DNA of 13,515 nt from Candidatus Alcyoniella australis (GTDB taxonomy: Bacteria > Lernaellota > Lernaellaia > JAVCCG01 > Alcyoniellaceae). Shown piece by piece: positions 6,596-13,515 of the stretch. Numbering within the stretch: position 1 is the first letter of the stretch; every line of letters starts with the position of its first letter. The position numbers and the translations under genes were made by a program. Location of the stretch: NCBI GenBank assembly GCA_030765605.1, contig JAVCCG010000130.1, forward strand, positions 1 through 13,515, given 5' to 3'. A model generated the notes under the pieces. That model saw nothing but the letters and a program-made list of their open reading frames with translations. It ran no database searches and was not told where the DNA came from.

Positions 6596-8743
6596 ATGAG
6601 CAATCTCAAAGCGTTCCTCTCCCTGACAATCCACAACCACCAGCCGGTGGGCAACTTCGACTGGGTATTCCAGGGCGCGTTCGAGCGCTGTTACGAGCCG
6701 TTTATCGCAATGCTGGCCGAGCACCCCTCGATCAAGGTCGGCCTGCACTACTCCGGCCCGCTGCTGGACTGGTTCGAGCAAAACCAGCCGCAGTTTATCG
6801 ACAAGCTCGCCGTGCTGGTAAATCGCGGACAAGTCGAAATGCTCGGCGGCGGCTACTACGAGCCGATCCTGTCGGTGCTGCCCGAGGCCGACGCCCTGGG
6901 CCAGTTGGCGATGCTCGCGGACTGGATCGAACGCCGATTGGGCCAAGCGCCGCGCGGAATCTGGCTCACCGAGCGCATCTGGGAGCCGGGCCTGCCCGAC
7001 CTGCTCTCGCGCGCCAACGTGAAGTACACCCTGGCCGACGACAACCACTTCCGCTACGCCGGGCTGAGCGAGGACCAACTCGCGGGCTACTACCTCACCG
7101 AGAACCGCGGTAAGCGGATGGCGGTCTTCCCCATCGACCGCACCCTGCGCTACACGATCCCGTTCAAGCAGCCCGAGCAGACCATCGAACATTTGCGTCA
7201 ACGCAGCCGACTGTGGCCCGGCGTGCTGCTCAACTACGGCGACGACGGCGAGAAGTTCGGCCTGTGGCCCGGGACCCACGAGTGGGTCTACGGCGAGCGC
7301 TGGCTCGAGCGCTTCTTCACGGCGCTGGAGGAGTCCGCGGACTGGCTGGAGACGATCACGCCCGGCGCGGCGCTGGAGCGCTTTGAGCGTGTGGGCCGGG
7401 TCTACCTGCCCACGGCGAGCTACCACGAGATGATGCAGTGGGCGCTGCCGGCCCAAGCTGCGGCCGACATGGCCCAACTGGTCGACGAGCTCAAGGAGCG
7501 CGGTGAGTACGAGCGGATGCTGCCCTTTATCCGCGGTGGATTCTGGAACAACTTCTTCGTCAAGTACCCCGAGTCCAACCGCATGCACAAACGGATGCTC
7601 CACGTCAGCCGCATGCTCGATAGCGCTGGCCAGGCGGCGCCCGAGGCGGCGCGGCACGCGCTGTACCGCAGCCAGTGCAACTGCGCCTACTGGCACGGGC
7701 TGTTCGGCGGGCTGTACCTGAACTATCTGCGCCACGCGGTCTACGAGAACATCCTCGCGGCCCAGCGGCTGCTCGACGAGGCAACGGGCGATCTGCAAGG
7801 CCGGGTCGAGGTAGAGCAAGAGGACTACGACTGCTGCGGCATCGACGAGCTGCTGGTGCGCAGCACCAAGCTGTGCGCCACGGTCCAGCCCGGCTACGGC
7901 GGCGGACTGAGCGAGATCAGTTTTCGGCCGCGCGACTTCTGCCTGACCGACGTGCTGGCCCGGCGCTACGAGGCCTACCACAGCCGACTGAGCAACGCGC
8001 AGAGCCCGGGTGCCGACCAGGGCGATCCGCAGAGCATCCACGATCGGGTTCAGGTCAAGGAGCAGGGTCTGGAGAACCTGCTGTACTACGACTGGCACGA
8101 GCGCTTGTGCGTGCTCGACCATCTGCTGGGCGAGGGCTACGACCTCGAGGCGCTGGAATCGGCGAGCTATCGCGAGTGGGGCGACTTCGTCAATCAACCC
8201 TACGAGGTAGCCGCGGTCGTCGCTCCGCAGCACGGAGCGGCGCAGATCCGCCTGGTGCGCGACGGCGGGCTGTGGATCGGCGGCGACTGCCATTGCTTCA
8301 CAATCCAAAAGAGCTACCGCTTCTTTCCCGACTCGGCCGACGTCGAGATCGGCCTGACCCTGATCAACCGCTCAACGCAACACCAGTCGATCAACTACGG
8401 CTGCGAGTTCAACCTTACGCTGCTGTGCGGCGACCAGCCGGACCGGCGCTGCGAAATCAACGGCGCGGCGGACGAACAATCGTCGATGGGCGGCCGCGGC
8501 GTGAGCCCCGAGGTGCGGCGCGTGGTGTTGATCGACGAGGCGTCGGGCTTCCGTGTTAAGCTGGAGGTCGACCGTCCCTGTGAGCTGTTCCGCTGGCCGA
8601 TTGAAACCGTCAGCCAGAGCGACGGCGGATTCGAGCGCACCTACCAGGGTTCGTGCCTGCTGTTCGTACACAGTTTTGAGCTCGAGCCCGACCAGCAGGC
8701 CCAGATCAAATTCAAGCTTTGCATCGAGGAGGTCCCGAAGTGA
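6596..8743 (+). CDS. GH57 4-alpha-glucanotransferase/alpha-amylase with DUF1925 and DUF1926
   Basis: A 715-residue GH57 enzyme of the Thermococcus litoralis 4-alpha-glucanotransferase/Dictyoglomus AmyA type (about 660-690 residues). The catalytic barrel (1 to about 285) contains TIHNHQPVGNF (11-21), GGGYYEPILSVLP (84-96), GIWLTERIWEPGL (121-133) with E126, and NYGDDGEKFGLWPG (213-226) with D217. These match E123 and D214 of the T. litoralis enzyme. DUF1925 spans about 305-395 (FIRGGFWNNFFVKYPESN, then CAYWHGLFGGLYLNYLRH), and DUF1926 about 410-710. Such enzymes move alpha-1,4 glucan segments between chains and can hydrolyse. No signal peptide. The ATG lies one base after the previous stop with no good ribosome site of its own, so translation is probably coupled. 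In this operon it would remodel chains for the branching enzyme or recycle maltodextrins. Transferase versus hydrolase activity is not decidable here. Confidence 0.92.
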   Translation: MSNLKAFLSLTIHNHQPVGNFDWVFQGAFERCYEPFIAMLAEHPSIKVGLHYSGPLLDWFEQNQPQFIDKLAVLVNRGQVEMLGGGYYEPILSVLPEADALGQLAMLADWIERRLGQAPRGIWLTERIWEPGLPDLLSRANVKYTLADDNHFRYAGLSEDQLAGYYLTENRGKRMAVFPIDRTLRYTIPFKQPEQTIEHLRQRSRLWPGVLLNYGDDGEKFGLWPGTHEWVYGERWLERFFTALEESADWLETITPGAALERFERVGRVYLPTASYHEMMQWALPAQAAADMAQLVDELKERGEYERMLPFIRGGFWNNFFVKYPESNRMHKRMLHVSRMLDSAGQAAPEAARHALYRSQCNCAYWHGLFGGLYLNYLRHAVYENILAAQRLLDEATGDLQGRVEVEQEDYDCCGIDELLVRSTKLCATVQPGYGGGLSEISFRPRDFCLTDVLARRYEAYHSRLSNAQSPGADQGDPQSIHDRVQVKEQGLENLLYYDWHERLCVLDHLLGEGYDLEALESASYREWGDFVNQPYEVAAVVAPQHGAAQIRLVRDGGLWIGGDCHCFTIQKSYRFFPDSADVEIGLTLINRSTQHQSINYGCEFNLTLLCGDQPDRRCEINGAADEQSSMGGRGVSPEVRRVVLIDEASGFRVKLEVDRPCELFRWPIETVSQSDGGFERTYQGSCLLFVHSFELEPDQQAQIKFKLCIEEVPK
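8726..8732 (+). promoter_or_regulatory. Strong ribosome binding site fixing the branching-enzyme start
   Basis: GAGGAGG lies 7 bases before the GTG at 8740, inside the 3' end of the upstream gene. The GTG overlaps that gene's stop as GTGA. This decides against the in-frame ATG at 8719, which precedes the ribosome site and would add MHRGGPE, unrelated to the family N terminus. Confidence 0.85.
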
Positions 8744-10467
8744 GCACTATCGGAAGCTTTACGTTCGTACTGCACAGCCATTTGCCCTACGTGCTCTCTC
8801 ACGGTCGTTGGCCCCACGGCACCGACTGGCTCAACGAGGCCGCGGCCGAGACCTACCTGCCGCTGCTGGACGTGTTCGGCCGTCTGGCGGCCGAGGGGCT
8901 GCCGATCAAGCTGACCCTGGGTATCACGCCGATCCTTGCCGAGCAGCTAAGTTCGCTGGACTTCGCCCGCGAGTTCAACGGCTACCTCAAGCAGCGCATC
9001 GAGGGCTGCGAGACCGACATCGCACACTTCACGCGCACCAAGCAGACGCAGATGGGGCGGCTGGCCGGGATGTGGCTCGACTTCTACCGCCGCACGCACC
9101 TGCGCTTTACCGAGCATTATGACGAGGACATCGTCGGCGCGTTCGCCAAGCTGCAAGAGCGCGGCCTGATCGAGATCATCACCAGCGCGGCGACCCACGG
9201 CTATTTGCCGCTGCTGGGCTACGACGAGGCGGTGCGCGCCCAGGTGCGCGCCGGGGTCGAGACCTACAAACGCCACTTCGGCTGCGCGCCGCGCGGAATC
9301 TGGCTGCCCGAGTGCGCCTACCGACCGGCCTACCCCTGGAAGCCGCCGGTGGCCTCGCAGGCCCGGCTGCCCATGGAGCGCGAGCGACTGGGAGTCGAAG
9401 AGCTGCTGGCCGAGAACGGCATCGAGTACTTCATTACCGACAGCCACATGCTCGTCGGCGGCAAGGCGATCGGCGCCTACCTCGACCGCTTCGACGCCCT
9501 GCGCAATCTGTGGTCGCAGATGGACCGCTCGACCAAGATCGAGGGCAAGCCGCAGAGCCCCTACGGCGTGTACGCCGTGGCCAGCCGCGAAGGGCAGCGC
9601 GACGTTTGCTCCGTGCTGGTGCGCGATCCGCGCACCGGGGTTCAGGTCTGGTCCGGCGAGCACGGCTACCCCGGCGACGGCCAATACCTCGAATTCCACA
9701 AGAAGCACTTCCCCAGCGGCAACCGCTACTGGCGGGTGACCGGGTCCAAGGCCGATCTGGCCGACAAGCAGATCTACGACCCCGAGCAGGTCGAGGCGCG
9801 GCTGGATGAGAACGCCGGACATTTCGTCGAGCTGGTGCACCAGGTGTTGCGCGAGCATCATCAGGCCACGGGCGAGCCCGGACTGCTGTGCGCGCCGTTC
9901 GACACCGAGCTGTTCGGCCACTGGTGGTTCGAGGGTCCGCGCTGGATCGAGAAGGTGCTGCGCGGTCTGGCGCGCTCCTCCGAGGTCGAGCTGACCAGCG
10001 GTTCGGAGTATCTCGACGGCCATCCGCCGACCACGGCCGTGCGCCTGCCCGAGGGCTCGTGGGGCGAAGGCGGGTTCCACTACATCTGGCTCAACGAGTG
10101 GACCGACTGGACCTGGAAGCACATCTACTCCGCCGAGTCGCGGATGATCGAGCTGGCGCGCGACTTCGCGCGCAGCGACGATGCCGACCTGCGGCGCGTG
10201 CTGCGGCAGGCGGCGCGCGAGCTGCTGCTGCTGGAGTCCAGCGACTGGCAGTTCCTGATCAGCACCTGGAGCGCCCGCGACTACGCCGAGACGCGGCTTG
10301 TGGAGCACAACGCGGACTTCACCCGCCTGGCCGCGCTGGCGCAACGCCTGGGCGAGGGCGGAGCGCTGGACGAGGGCGACTGGTTGTTCGTCGGCGAATG
10401 CGAGACGCGCGACGACGTTTTCAGAGACGTCGATCCACAATGGTGGGTCGGCGGGAAAGCGGAGTAG
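8740..10467 (+). CDS. GH57 1,4-alpha-glucan branching enzyme (DUF1957 type)
   Basis: A 575-residue branching enzyme of the Thermococcus TK1436/Thermus thermophilus GH57 type, which cuts an alpha-1,4 chain and rejoins it through an alpha-1,6 bond. Motifs: VLHSHLPYV (10-18), ITSAATHGYLPLL (147-159), GIWLPECAYRP (186-196) with nucleophile E191, and APFDTELFGHWWFEG (385-399) with acid/base D388. The C-terminal helical region carries GGFHYIWLNEWTDWTW, typical of DUF1957. The published proteins use E183/D354 (TK1436) and E184/D353 (Thermus). The GTG start at 8740 overlaps the previous stop by 4 bases and has an excellent ribosome site. A second enzyme of the same superfamily directly upstream shares only the fold motifs and not DUF1925/1926, so the two are different subfamilies and not a recent tandem duplication. 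It presumably replaces the GH13 enzyme GlgB in this pathway. Confidence 0.94.
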   Translation: MSTIGSFTFVLHSHLPYVLSHGRWPHGTDWLNEAAAETYLPLLDVFGRLAAEGLPIKLTLGITPILAEQLSSLDFAREFNGYLKQRIEGCETDIAHFTRTKQTQMGRLAGMWLDFYRRTHLRFTEHYDEDIVGAFAKLQERGLIEIITSAATHGYLPLLGYDEAVRAQVRAGVETYKRHFGCAPRGIWLPECAYRPAYPWKPPVASQARLPMERERLGVEELLAENGIEYFITDSHMLVGGKAIGAYLDRFDALRNLWSQMDRSTKIEGKPQSPYGVYAVASREGQRDVCSVLVRDPRTGVQVWSGEHGYPGDGQYLEFHKKHFPSGNRYWRVTGSKADLADKQIYDPEQVEARLDENAGHFVELVHQVLREHHQATGEPGLLCAPFDTELFGHWWFEGPRWIEKVLRGLARSSEVELTSGSEYLDGHPPTTAVRLPEGSWGEGGFHYIWLNEWTDWTWKHIYSAESRMIELARDFARSDDADLRRVLRQAARELLLLESSDWQFLISTWSARDYAETRLVEHNADFTRLAALAQRLGEGGALDEGDWLFVGECETRDDVFRDVDPQWWVGGKAE

Positions 10468-10474
10468 ACGACCG

Positions 10475-11476
10475 ATGCCGCAACTTCGTAAAGACCCGAT
10501 CATCGGCCGCTGGGTGATTATCTCCACCGAACGCGCGCGCCGTCCCAACGTTTTTTCCAAGGAGCCCGTGGAAAAAATCGGTCACAAGAACTGCCCGTTC
10601 TGCCCGGGCAACGAGTCGCACACCCCATCCGAGATTTTGGCCGACCGCTCCAACGGCTCGCAGCCCGACGGCCCGGGCTGGACCCTGCGCGTGGTGCCCA
10701 ATAAGTTCCCGGCGCTGCGGGTCGAGGGGCAGCTGGACCGCGAGGGGGTCGGACTCTACGACCAGGAGAGCGGCGTGGGCGCCCACGAGGTGATCATCGA
10801 GACGCCGGACCACGATTGCGCGTTCTCGGAATATTCCGACAGCCAGATCGAGGACATCCTGTGGGCCTACCGTGAACGGATGATCGACCTAAAGCGCGAC
10901 ACGCGGATGAAGTACGCGATGATTTTCAAGAACCACGGCGCCAGCGCCGGCGCCAGCCTGGAACATCCGCACAGCCAGCTGATCGCCATGCCGATCGTGC
11001 CCAAGAACGTGCTCGAGGAGCTCAAGGGCAGCCGCGAGTACTATGGCTACAAGGAGCGCTGCGTGTTCTGCGACATCGTGCGCCAGGAGACGCGCGACCC
11101 CGAACGGCTGATCGCCGAGAACACCGACTTTGTGGCCATCGCGCCGTTCGCCAGCCGCTTCCCGTTCGAAATCTGGATTTTGCCCAAGCACCACGACTCG
11201 TGCTTCGAGGACGCGCAGAAGCACGAGTTCGCGTTCCTGGCCAAGATCTTCAGCGAGGTGATGAAGCGCCTCGACCGCGCCTTGGACAGTCCGGCGTTCA
11301 ACTTCTATCTGCACACCTCGCCCTTTGGCGAGCAGCACAACGAGTACTACCACTGGCACTTTGAGATCATGCCGCGGCTGAGCAAGCTCGCCGGGTTCGA
11401 GCGCGGCACCGGGTTCTACATCAACCCCACTCCGCCGGAACAGGCCGCCAAGTACCTGCGCCGGATCGAGCTGTGA
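10475..11476 (+). CDS. galT: GalT-family hexose-1-phosphate nucleotidyltransferase
   Basis: A 333-residue HIT-superfamily protein of the GalT class, which exchanges nucleotidyl groups between sugar 1-phosphates through a covalent histidine intermediate. C40 and C43 (NCPFCPGNE), H113 (TPDHD) and H164 form the structural zinc site. H166 in LEHPHSQL is the nucleophile, at the same number as in E. coli GalT, where the motif reads HPHGQ. The second half has an extra CxxC (CVFC, 196-199) and the metal-site histidines in EYYHWHFEIMP (H293, H295). The ATG at 10475 lies 7 bases after the branching-enzyme stop with GGAG 10 bases upstream; an earlier in-frame start at 10298 lies inside that gene and is not used. 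It is the last gene of the glucan operon. Lacking galE or galK nearby, it could instead be an ADP-glucose phosphorylase, like Arabidopsis At5g18200. Family certain, substrate uncertain. Confidence 0.88.
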   Translation: MPQLRKDPIIGRWVIISTERARRPNVFSKEPVEKIGHKNCPFCPGNESHTPSEILADRSNGSQPDGPGWTLRVVPNKFPALRVEGQLDREGVGLYDQESGVGAHEVIIETPDHDCAFSEYSDSQIEDILWAYRERMIDLKRDTRMKYAMIFKNHGASAGASLEHPHSQLIAMPIVPKNVLEELKGSREYYGYKERCVFCDIVRQETRDPERLIAENTDFVAIAPFASRFPFEIWILPKHHDSCFEDAQKHEFAFLAKIFSEVMKRLDRALDSPAFNFYLHTSPFGEQHNEYYHWHFEIMPRLSKLAGFERGTGFYINPTPPEQAAKYLRRIEL

Positions 11477-11491
11477 ACGCAGACCGGATCG

Positions 11492-11523
11492 CTTCGCCCG
11501 CGACCCGCTCCAGCGGGTCGAAG
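11492..11523 (+). other. Hairpin after the glucan operon
   Basis: The arms CGACCCGCT (11501-11509) and AGCGGGTCG (11512-11520) are exact reverse complements and fold into an 8-9 bp stem with a tiny loop. CTT/AAG (11492-11494 with 11521-11523) can extend it across a bulge. It begins 16 bases after the galT stop. No U-tract follows, so it is not a standard intrinsic terminator; it may protect the mRNA 3' end, assist Rho-dependent ending or bind a regulator. Confidence 0.4.
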
Positions 11524-11594
11524 TGGTTGATGTGCCCGGCTCGAGCTTCTACGCCGATCCCGAAAAACGTAGCGTGGAACGTCGACGAGGCTTC

Positions 11595-11624
11595 TTGACA
11601 AGGCTCGCGGTGGTAAACTACCTT
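11595..11624 (+). promoter_or_regulatory. Promoter for the OmpA-domain gene
   Basis: A perfect TTGACA (11595-11600) is followed after 18 bases by TACCTT (11619-11624), a weak -10 match at three of six positions. Transcription would start about 36 bases before the ATG at 11667, in an A/T-richer stretch than its surroundings. The rest of the 190-base gap, apart from the hairpin just after galT, shows nothing I recognise. Confidence 0.5.
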
Positions 11625-11666
11625 CGGCAAGAATTAGAGAGTATACGTTCAATGGAGGGCTCGATA

Positions 11667-13301
11667 ATGCGGCGATATCTAACAATCTGTGCCGTGCTGA
11701 TCATATTCGTCAGCGGCCTGGTGAGCGTCGAGGCGCTGGCCGCTAAACCCGACCAGGTCTCGAATACGATCACCAACCTCAAGCAGATCACCCGCGACAA
11801 GGGCGTGGAGGTCTATCCCGATCCCGCGCCGGACGAGAAGTTTATCGTCTACGCCAAGTGGGTGGTGGTCAACGTCAGCGGGTTCTACGACATCTTCCAG
11901 CTCGACCTGTCCAACGGCCGCGAGATCAACCTCACGCCCGACAGCCCCAAGCACGACGAAAATCCGGTCTACAACGAAGACGGCTCCAAGGTGCTGTTCG
12001 ACTCCTACCGCCAGAAGGAGCGCAGCGTCTGGATCGCCGAAGCCGGCGGCGGCGGCGGCATTCAGCGCATCAGCCGCGGCAGCTCGGCCGACTTCGACGG
12101 CGACATCAGCCCCGACGGCCAAAAGGTCGTGTTCTGCGCTTACAAGGGCAAGCGCGACATCCGCGAGGTCAAGGGCGGCGAGCGCCACGACATCTTCCGC
12201 GGCGCGGAAATGCCCTCGATCATGCTGGCCAACATCGACGGCAGCAACCAACGCGAGATCGCCAAGGGCATCAACCCGACCTTCAGCCCCGACAGCAAAA
12301 CCATCGCCTTTGCCGGCAACATCAGCGGCACAATGGAAGTCTATACGCTGAACATCGACGGCACCGGCCTGACCCAGATTACCAAGGGCAACAGAAAAGA
12401 GCCGAGCCTCGAGCCGACCTTCTCGCCCTGCGGCGAATATTTGGCCTTCTCCTCGCGCCGCGACAAGAACTGGGACATCTACATGGTCGAGATCAAGACC
12501 AACCGCCTGACCCAGCTCACGGTGCACGACGAAGTCGACGGCGGACCCTCCTGGGGCTCCGAGGGCAACATCTACTTCCACTCCAAGCGCTCCGGATCGT
12601 GGGACGTATGGAGCATGAAGCCCATCGGCTACGACGCGGACATGGATAAAGACAACATCCGCGGCGCCGCCGACAAGTGCCCCAAGCAGGCCGAGGATTT
12701 CGACAACTGGCAGGACGAAGACGGCTGCCCCGATCCTGACAACGACGGCGACGGATTCCTCGACGCCGACGATAAGTGCCCGGATCAGGCCGAAGACATG
12801 GACGGCCAGCTCGATGAGGACGGCTGCCCCGACCTGGACAACGACAACGACGGCATTCCCGACGACCAAGACGGCGCACCCACCGAGCCCGAGACCCTCA
12901 ACGGCTTCCGCGACGACGACGGCATTCCCGACCGTCCGCCGCTGGACGACAAGTTCATCGTCGCCGGCCTGTACTTCAAGAGCGGCCGCTACGAGGTGAC
13001 CCCGGAGAGCTTCGCTGTGCTCGACGACCTGTCGCGCAAGATCGAGGCCGACACCATGGCCAAGGTAGAGGTCCGCGCGTTCACCGACAGCCGCGGCAAA
13101 GATCAGCGCAACCTCGAGCTCAGCCAGCGCCGCGCCGACGCGGTCAAAGCCTATCTGATGAGCAAAGGGATTGATCCCAACCGCCTGATCGCCGTGGGCT
13201 ACGGCGAGCAGTTCCCCGTGGCCGACAACCGCACGGCGGAAGGCCGCGCCAAGAACCGCCGCGTCGAAATCGTCCGCCTCTGGAGCCCGCCGAACAAATA
13301 A
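11667..13301 (+). CDS. Exported TolB-like propeller, TSP3-repeat and OmpA-domain fusion protein
   Basis: A 544-residue envelope protein. Residues 1-26 form a Sec signal peptide (basic start, hydrophobic core LTICAVLIIFVSGLV, cleavage near VEALA/AKPD) without a lipobox cysteine. Residues about 35-320 form PD40/TolB-like beta-propeller blades, for example GDISPDGQKVVF, PTFSPDSKTIAFAG and PTFSPCGEYLAFSSR. Residues 324-422 hold three 33-residue thrombospondin type-3-like calcium-binding repeats. Residues about 430-540 form an OmpA/Pal peptidoglycan-binding domain, with D474 (FTDSRG) and R489 (LSQRRAD) as the expected diaminopimelate ligands and GRAKNRRVEI at its end. The protein likely sits in the periplasm, tied to peptidoglycan, with the propeller as a docking surface, combining features of TolB and Pal. 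The ATG at 11667 has GGAGGG 7 bases upstream; an ATG at 11652 overlaps that site and is rejected. It has its own promoter and terminator, so it is monocistronic. Partner proteins are unknown. Confidence 0.92.
   Translation: MRRYLTICAVLIIFVSGLVSVEALAAKPDQVSNTITNLKQITRDKGVEVYPDPAPDEKFIVYAKWVVVNVSGFYDIFQLDLSNGREINLTPDSPKHDENPVYNEDGSKVLFDSYRQKERSVWIAEAGGGGGIQRISRGSSADFDGDISPDGQKVVFCAYKGKRDIREVKGGERHDIFRGAEMPSIMLANIDGSNQREIAKGINPTFSPDSKTIAFAGNISGTMEVYTLNIDGTGLTQITKGNRKEPSLEPTFSPCGEYLAFSSRRDKNWDIYMVEIKTNRLTQLTVHDEVDGGPSWGSEGNIYFHSKRSGSWDVWSMKPIGYDADMDKDNIRGAADKCPKQAEDFDNWQDEDGCPDPDNDGDGFLDADDKCPDQAEDMDGQLDEDGCPDLDNDNDGIPDDQDGAPTEPETLNGFRDDDGIPDRPPLDDKFIVAGLYFKSGRYEVTPESFAVLDDLSRKIEADTMAKVEVRAFTDSRGKDQRNLELSQRRADAVKAYLMSKGIDPNRLIAVGYGEQFPVADNRTAEGRAKNRRVEIVRLWSPPNK
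12636..12932 (+). repeat. Three 33-residue TSP3-like calcium-binding repeats
   Basis: The units are residues 324-356, 357-389 and 390-422 of the OmpA-domain protein, a 99-base period. Repeats 1 and 2 share DKCP and DEDGCPD with cysteines exactly 33 apart (C338/C371 and C354/C387). Repeat 3 keeps the Asp-rich DNDNDGIPDD and DDDGIPD but lacks both cysteines. The Asp spacing fits calcium coordination, and the Cys pairs could form one disulphide per repeat. They probably act as a stiff spacer between the propeller and the OmpA domain. Confidence 0.85.
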
Positions 13302-13326
13302 TCCGCGCGCATCCAATGCAACCTAC

Positions 13327-13360
13327 CGGGGAGGGGCAATCGCCTCTCCCCGTTTTCTTT
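13327..13360 (+). terminator. Intrinsic (Rho-independent) terminator
   Basis: An 11-bp stem (13327-13337 with 13342-13352, one G-U pair) closes an AATC loop and is followed directly by TTTTCTTT. It starts 25 bases after the stop codon of the OmpA-domain gene and should end its transcript. Confidence 0.92.
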
Positions 13361-13380
13361 GCCACCCCCACCCCCTGGCG

Positions 13381-13418
13381 AGAGAGAGAGGGGGGGGGGG
13401 GGGGGGGGAAAAAGGGGG
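13381..13418. other. Low-complexity AG and poly-G tract, likely assembly artefact
   Basis: An AG repeat runs into 19 consecutive G (13390-13408), then five A and five G. The following sequence to 13515 is A/T-rich with homopolymers (for example nine T), unlike the rest of the window. I see no gene, RNA or signal in 13361-13515. Long poly-G at a contig end is typical of two-colour short-read sequencing error. Confidence 0.75.
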
Positions 13419-13515
13419 AACAAAATTTTTGGTTAGTAAATGCGCGGAAATAATTTTTTTTTGTTCAGCTCCCGACCCCGTGCACCCGAGTTTCAACGGA
13501 AGTTGTTTTTGTTCA

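Noticed and set aside
6452-8308. 618-codon minus-strand open frame opposite two GH57 genes
   Set aside because: Low-complexity Val/Leu/Gln/Ala-rich translation with no motif. It crosses the junction of two well-supported genes, so it is a shadow of codon bias.
6596-10467. Recent tandem duplication of GH57 genes
   Set aside because: Beyond the shared catalytic signatures the proteins differ in length, accessory domains and sequence, so they are old, separate subfamilies.
8947-10560. 537-codon minus-strand open frame opposite the branching enzyme
   Set aside because: Same shadow pattern; the plus-strand protein carries all GH57 catalytic motifs.
11679-13316. 545-codon minus-strand open frame opposite the OmpA-domain gene
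   Set aside because: The translation is biased repeats of Val, Ala and Leu; the plus strand has a signal peptide, repeats, OmpA domain and ribosome site.
1-13515. tRNA, rRNA, CRISPR arrays, insertion sequences, riboswitches
   Set aside because: By reading both strands I saw no cloverleaf, rRNA-like stretch, regularly spaced direct repeats, transposase or recognisable riboswitch core; the only periodic DNA is the 99-base coding repeat at 12636-12932. Small RNAs cannot be excluded.

Overview
The window is G+C-rich, densely coded bacterial DNA. It looks like a Gram-negative genome: there is an LPS-type sedoheptulose-7-phosphate isomerase (GmhA) and an exported OmpA-domain protein. The mix of a receiver-DUF4388 (PATAN) response regulator, GmhA coupled to a deoxyhypusine-synthase-like protein, several GH57 enzymes and a TSP3-repeat OmpA protein suggests a deltaproteobacterial-type lineage (Desulfobacterota, Myxococcota or a related candidate phylum). 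That placement is inference from gene content, not a phylogeny.

Layout. (1) 1-2947, minus strand: gmhA (2360-2947), then an uncharacterised deoxyhypusine-synthase-like gene (1422-2363) whose GTG start overlaps the gmhA stop by 4 bases, then after a 126-base gap a response regulator (1-1295) cut by the window edge. (2) 2948-3175: a divergent control region with a consensus TTGACA -35 box facing each way and a perfect 22-bp palindrome. (3) 3176-11476, plus strand: a tight five-gene glycogen/alpha-glucan operon: glgC, a GH57 alpha-amylase/amylopullulanase-type enzyme, a GH57 4-alpha-glucanotransferase-type enzyme, a GH57 branching enzyme and a GalT-family nucleotidyltransferase. Spacings are 5, 1, -4 and 7 bases. 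(4) 11477-11666: intergenic, with a hairpin and a promoter. (5) 11667-13301: a secreted TolB-like propeller/TSP3/OmpA fusion, followed by a strong intrinsic terminator. (6) 13361-13515: no gene; it contains a 19-base poly-G run and an abrupt shift to A/T-rich low-complexity sequence, probably a contig-end artefact.

How the genes work together. GlgC makes ADP-glucose for glucan synthesis, and the GH57 branching enzyme adds alpha-1,6 branches. The other two GH57 proteins probably trim and rearrange alpha-1,4 chains in the cytoplasm. The GalT-like protein would link hexose phosphates to nucleotide sugars, or might phosphorolyse ADP-glucose. No glycogen synthase (glgA) lies in the window, and no GH13 enzyme was recognised. 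The points most worth following up are the all-GH57 glucan operon with its GalT-like member, the unnamed gene coupled to gmhA, and the divergent control region between the two operons.
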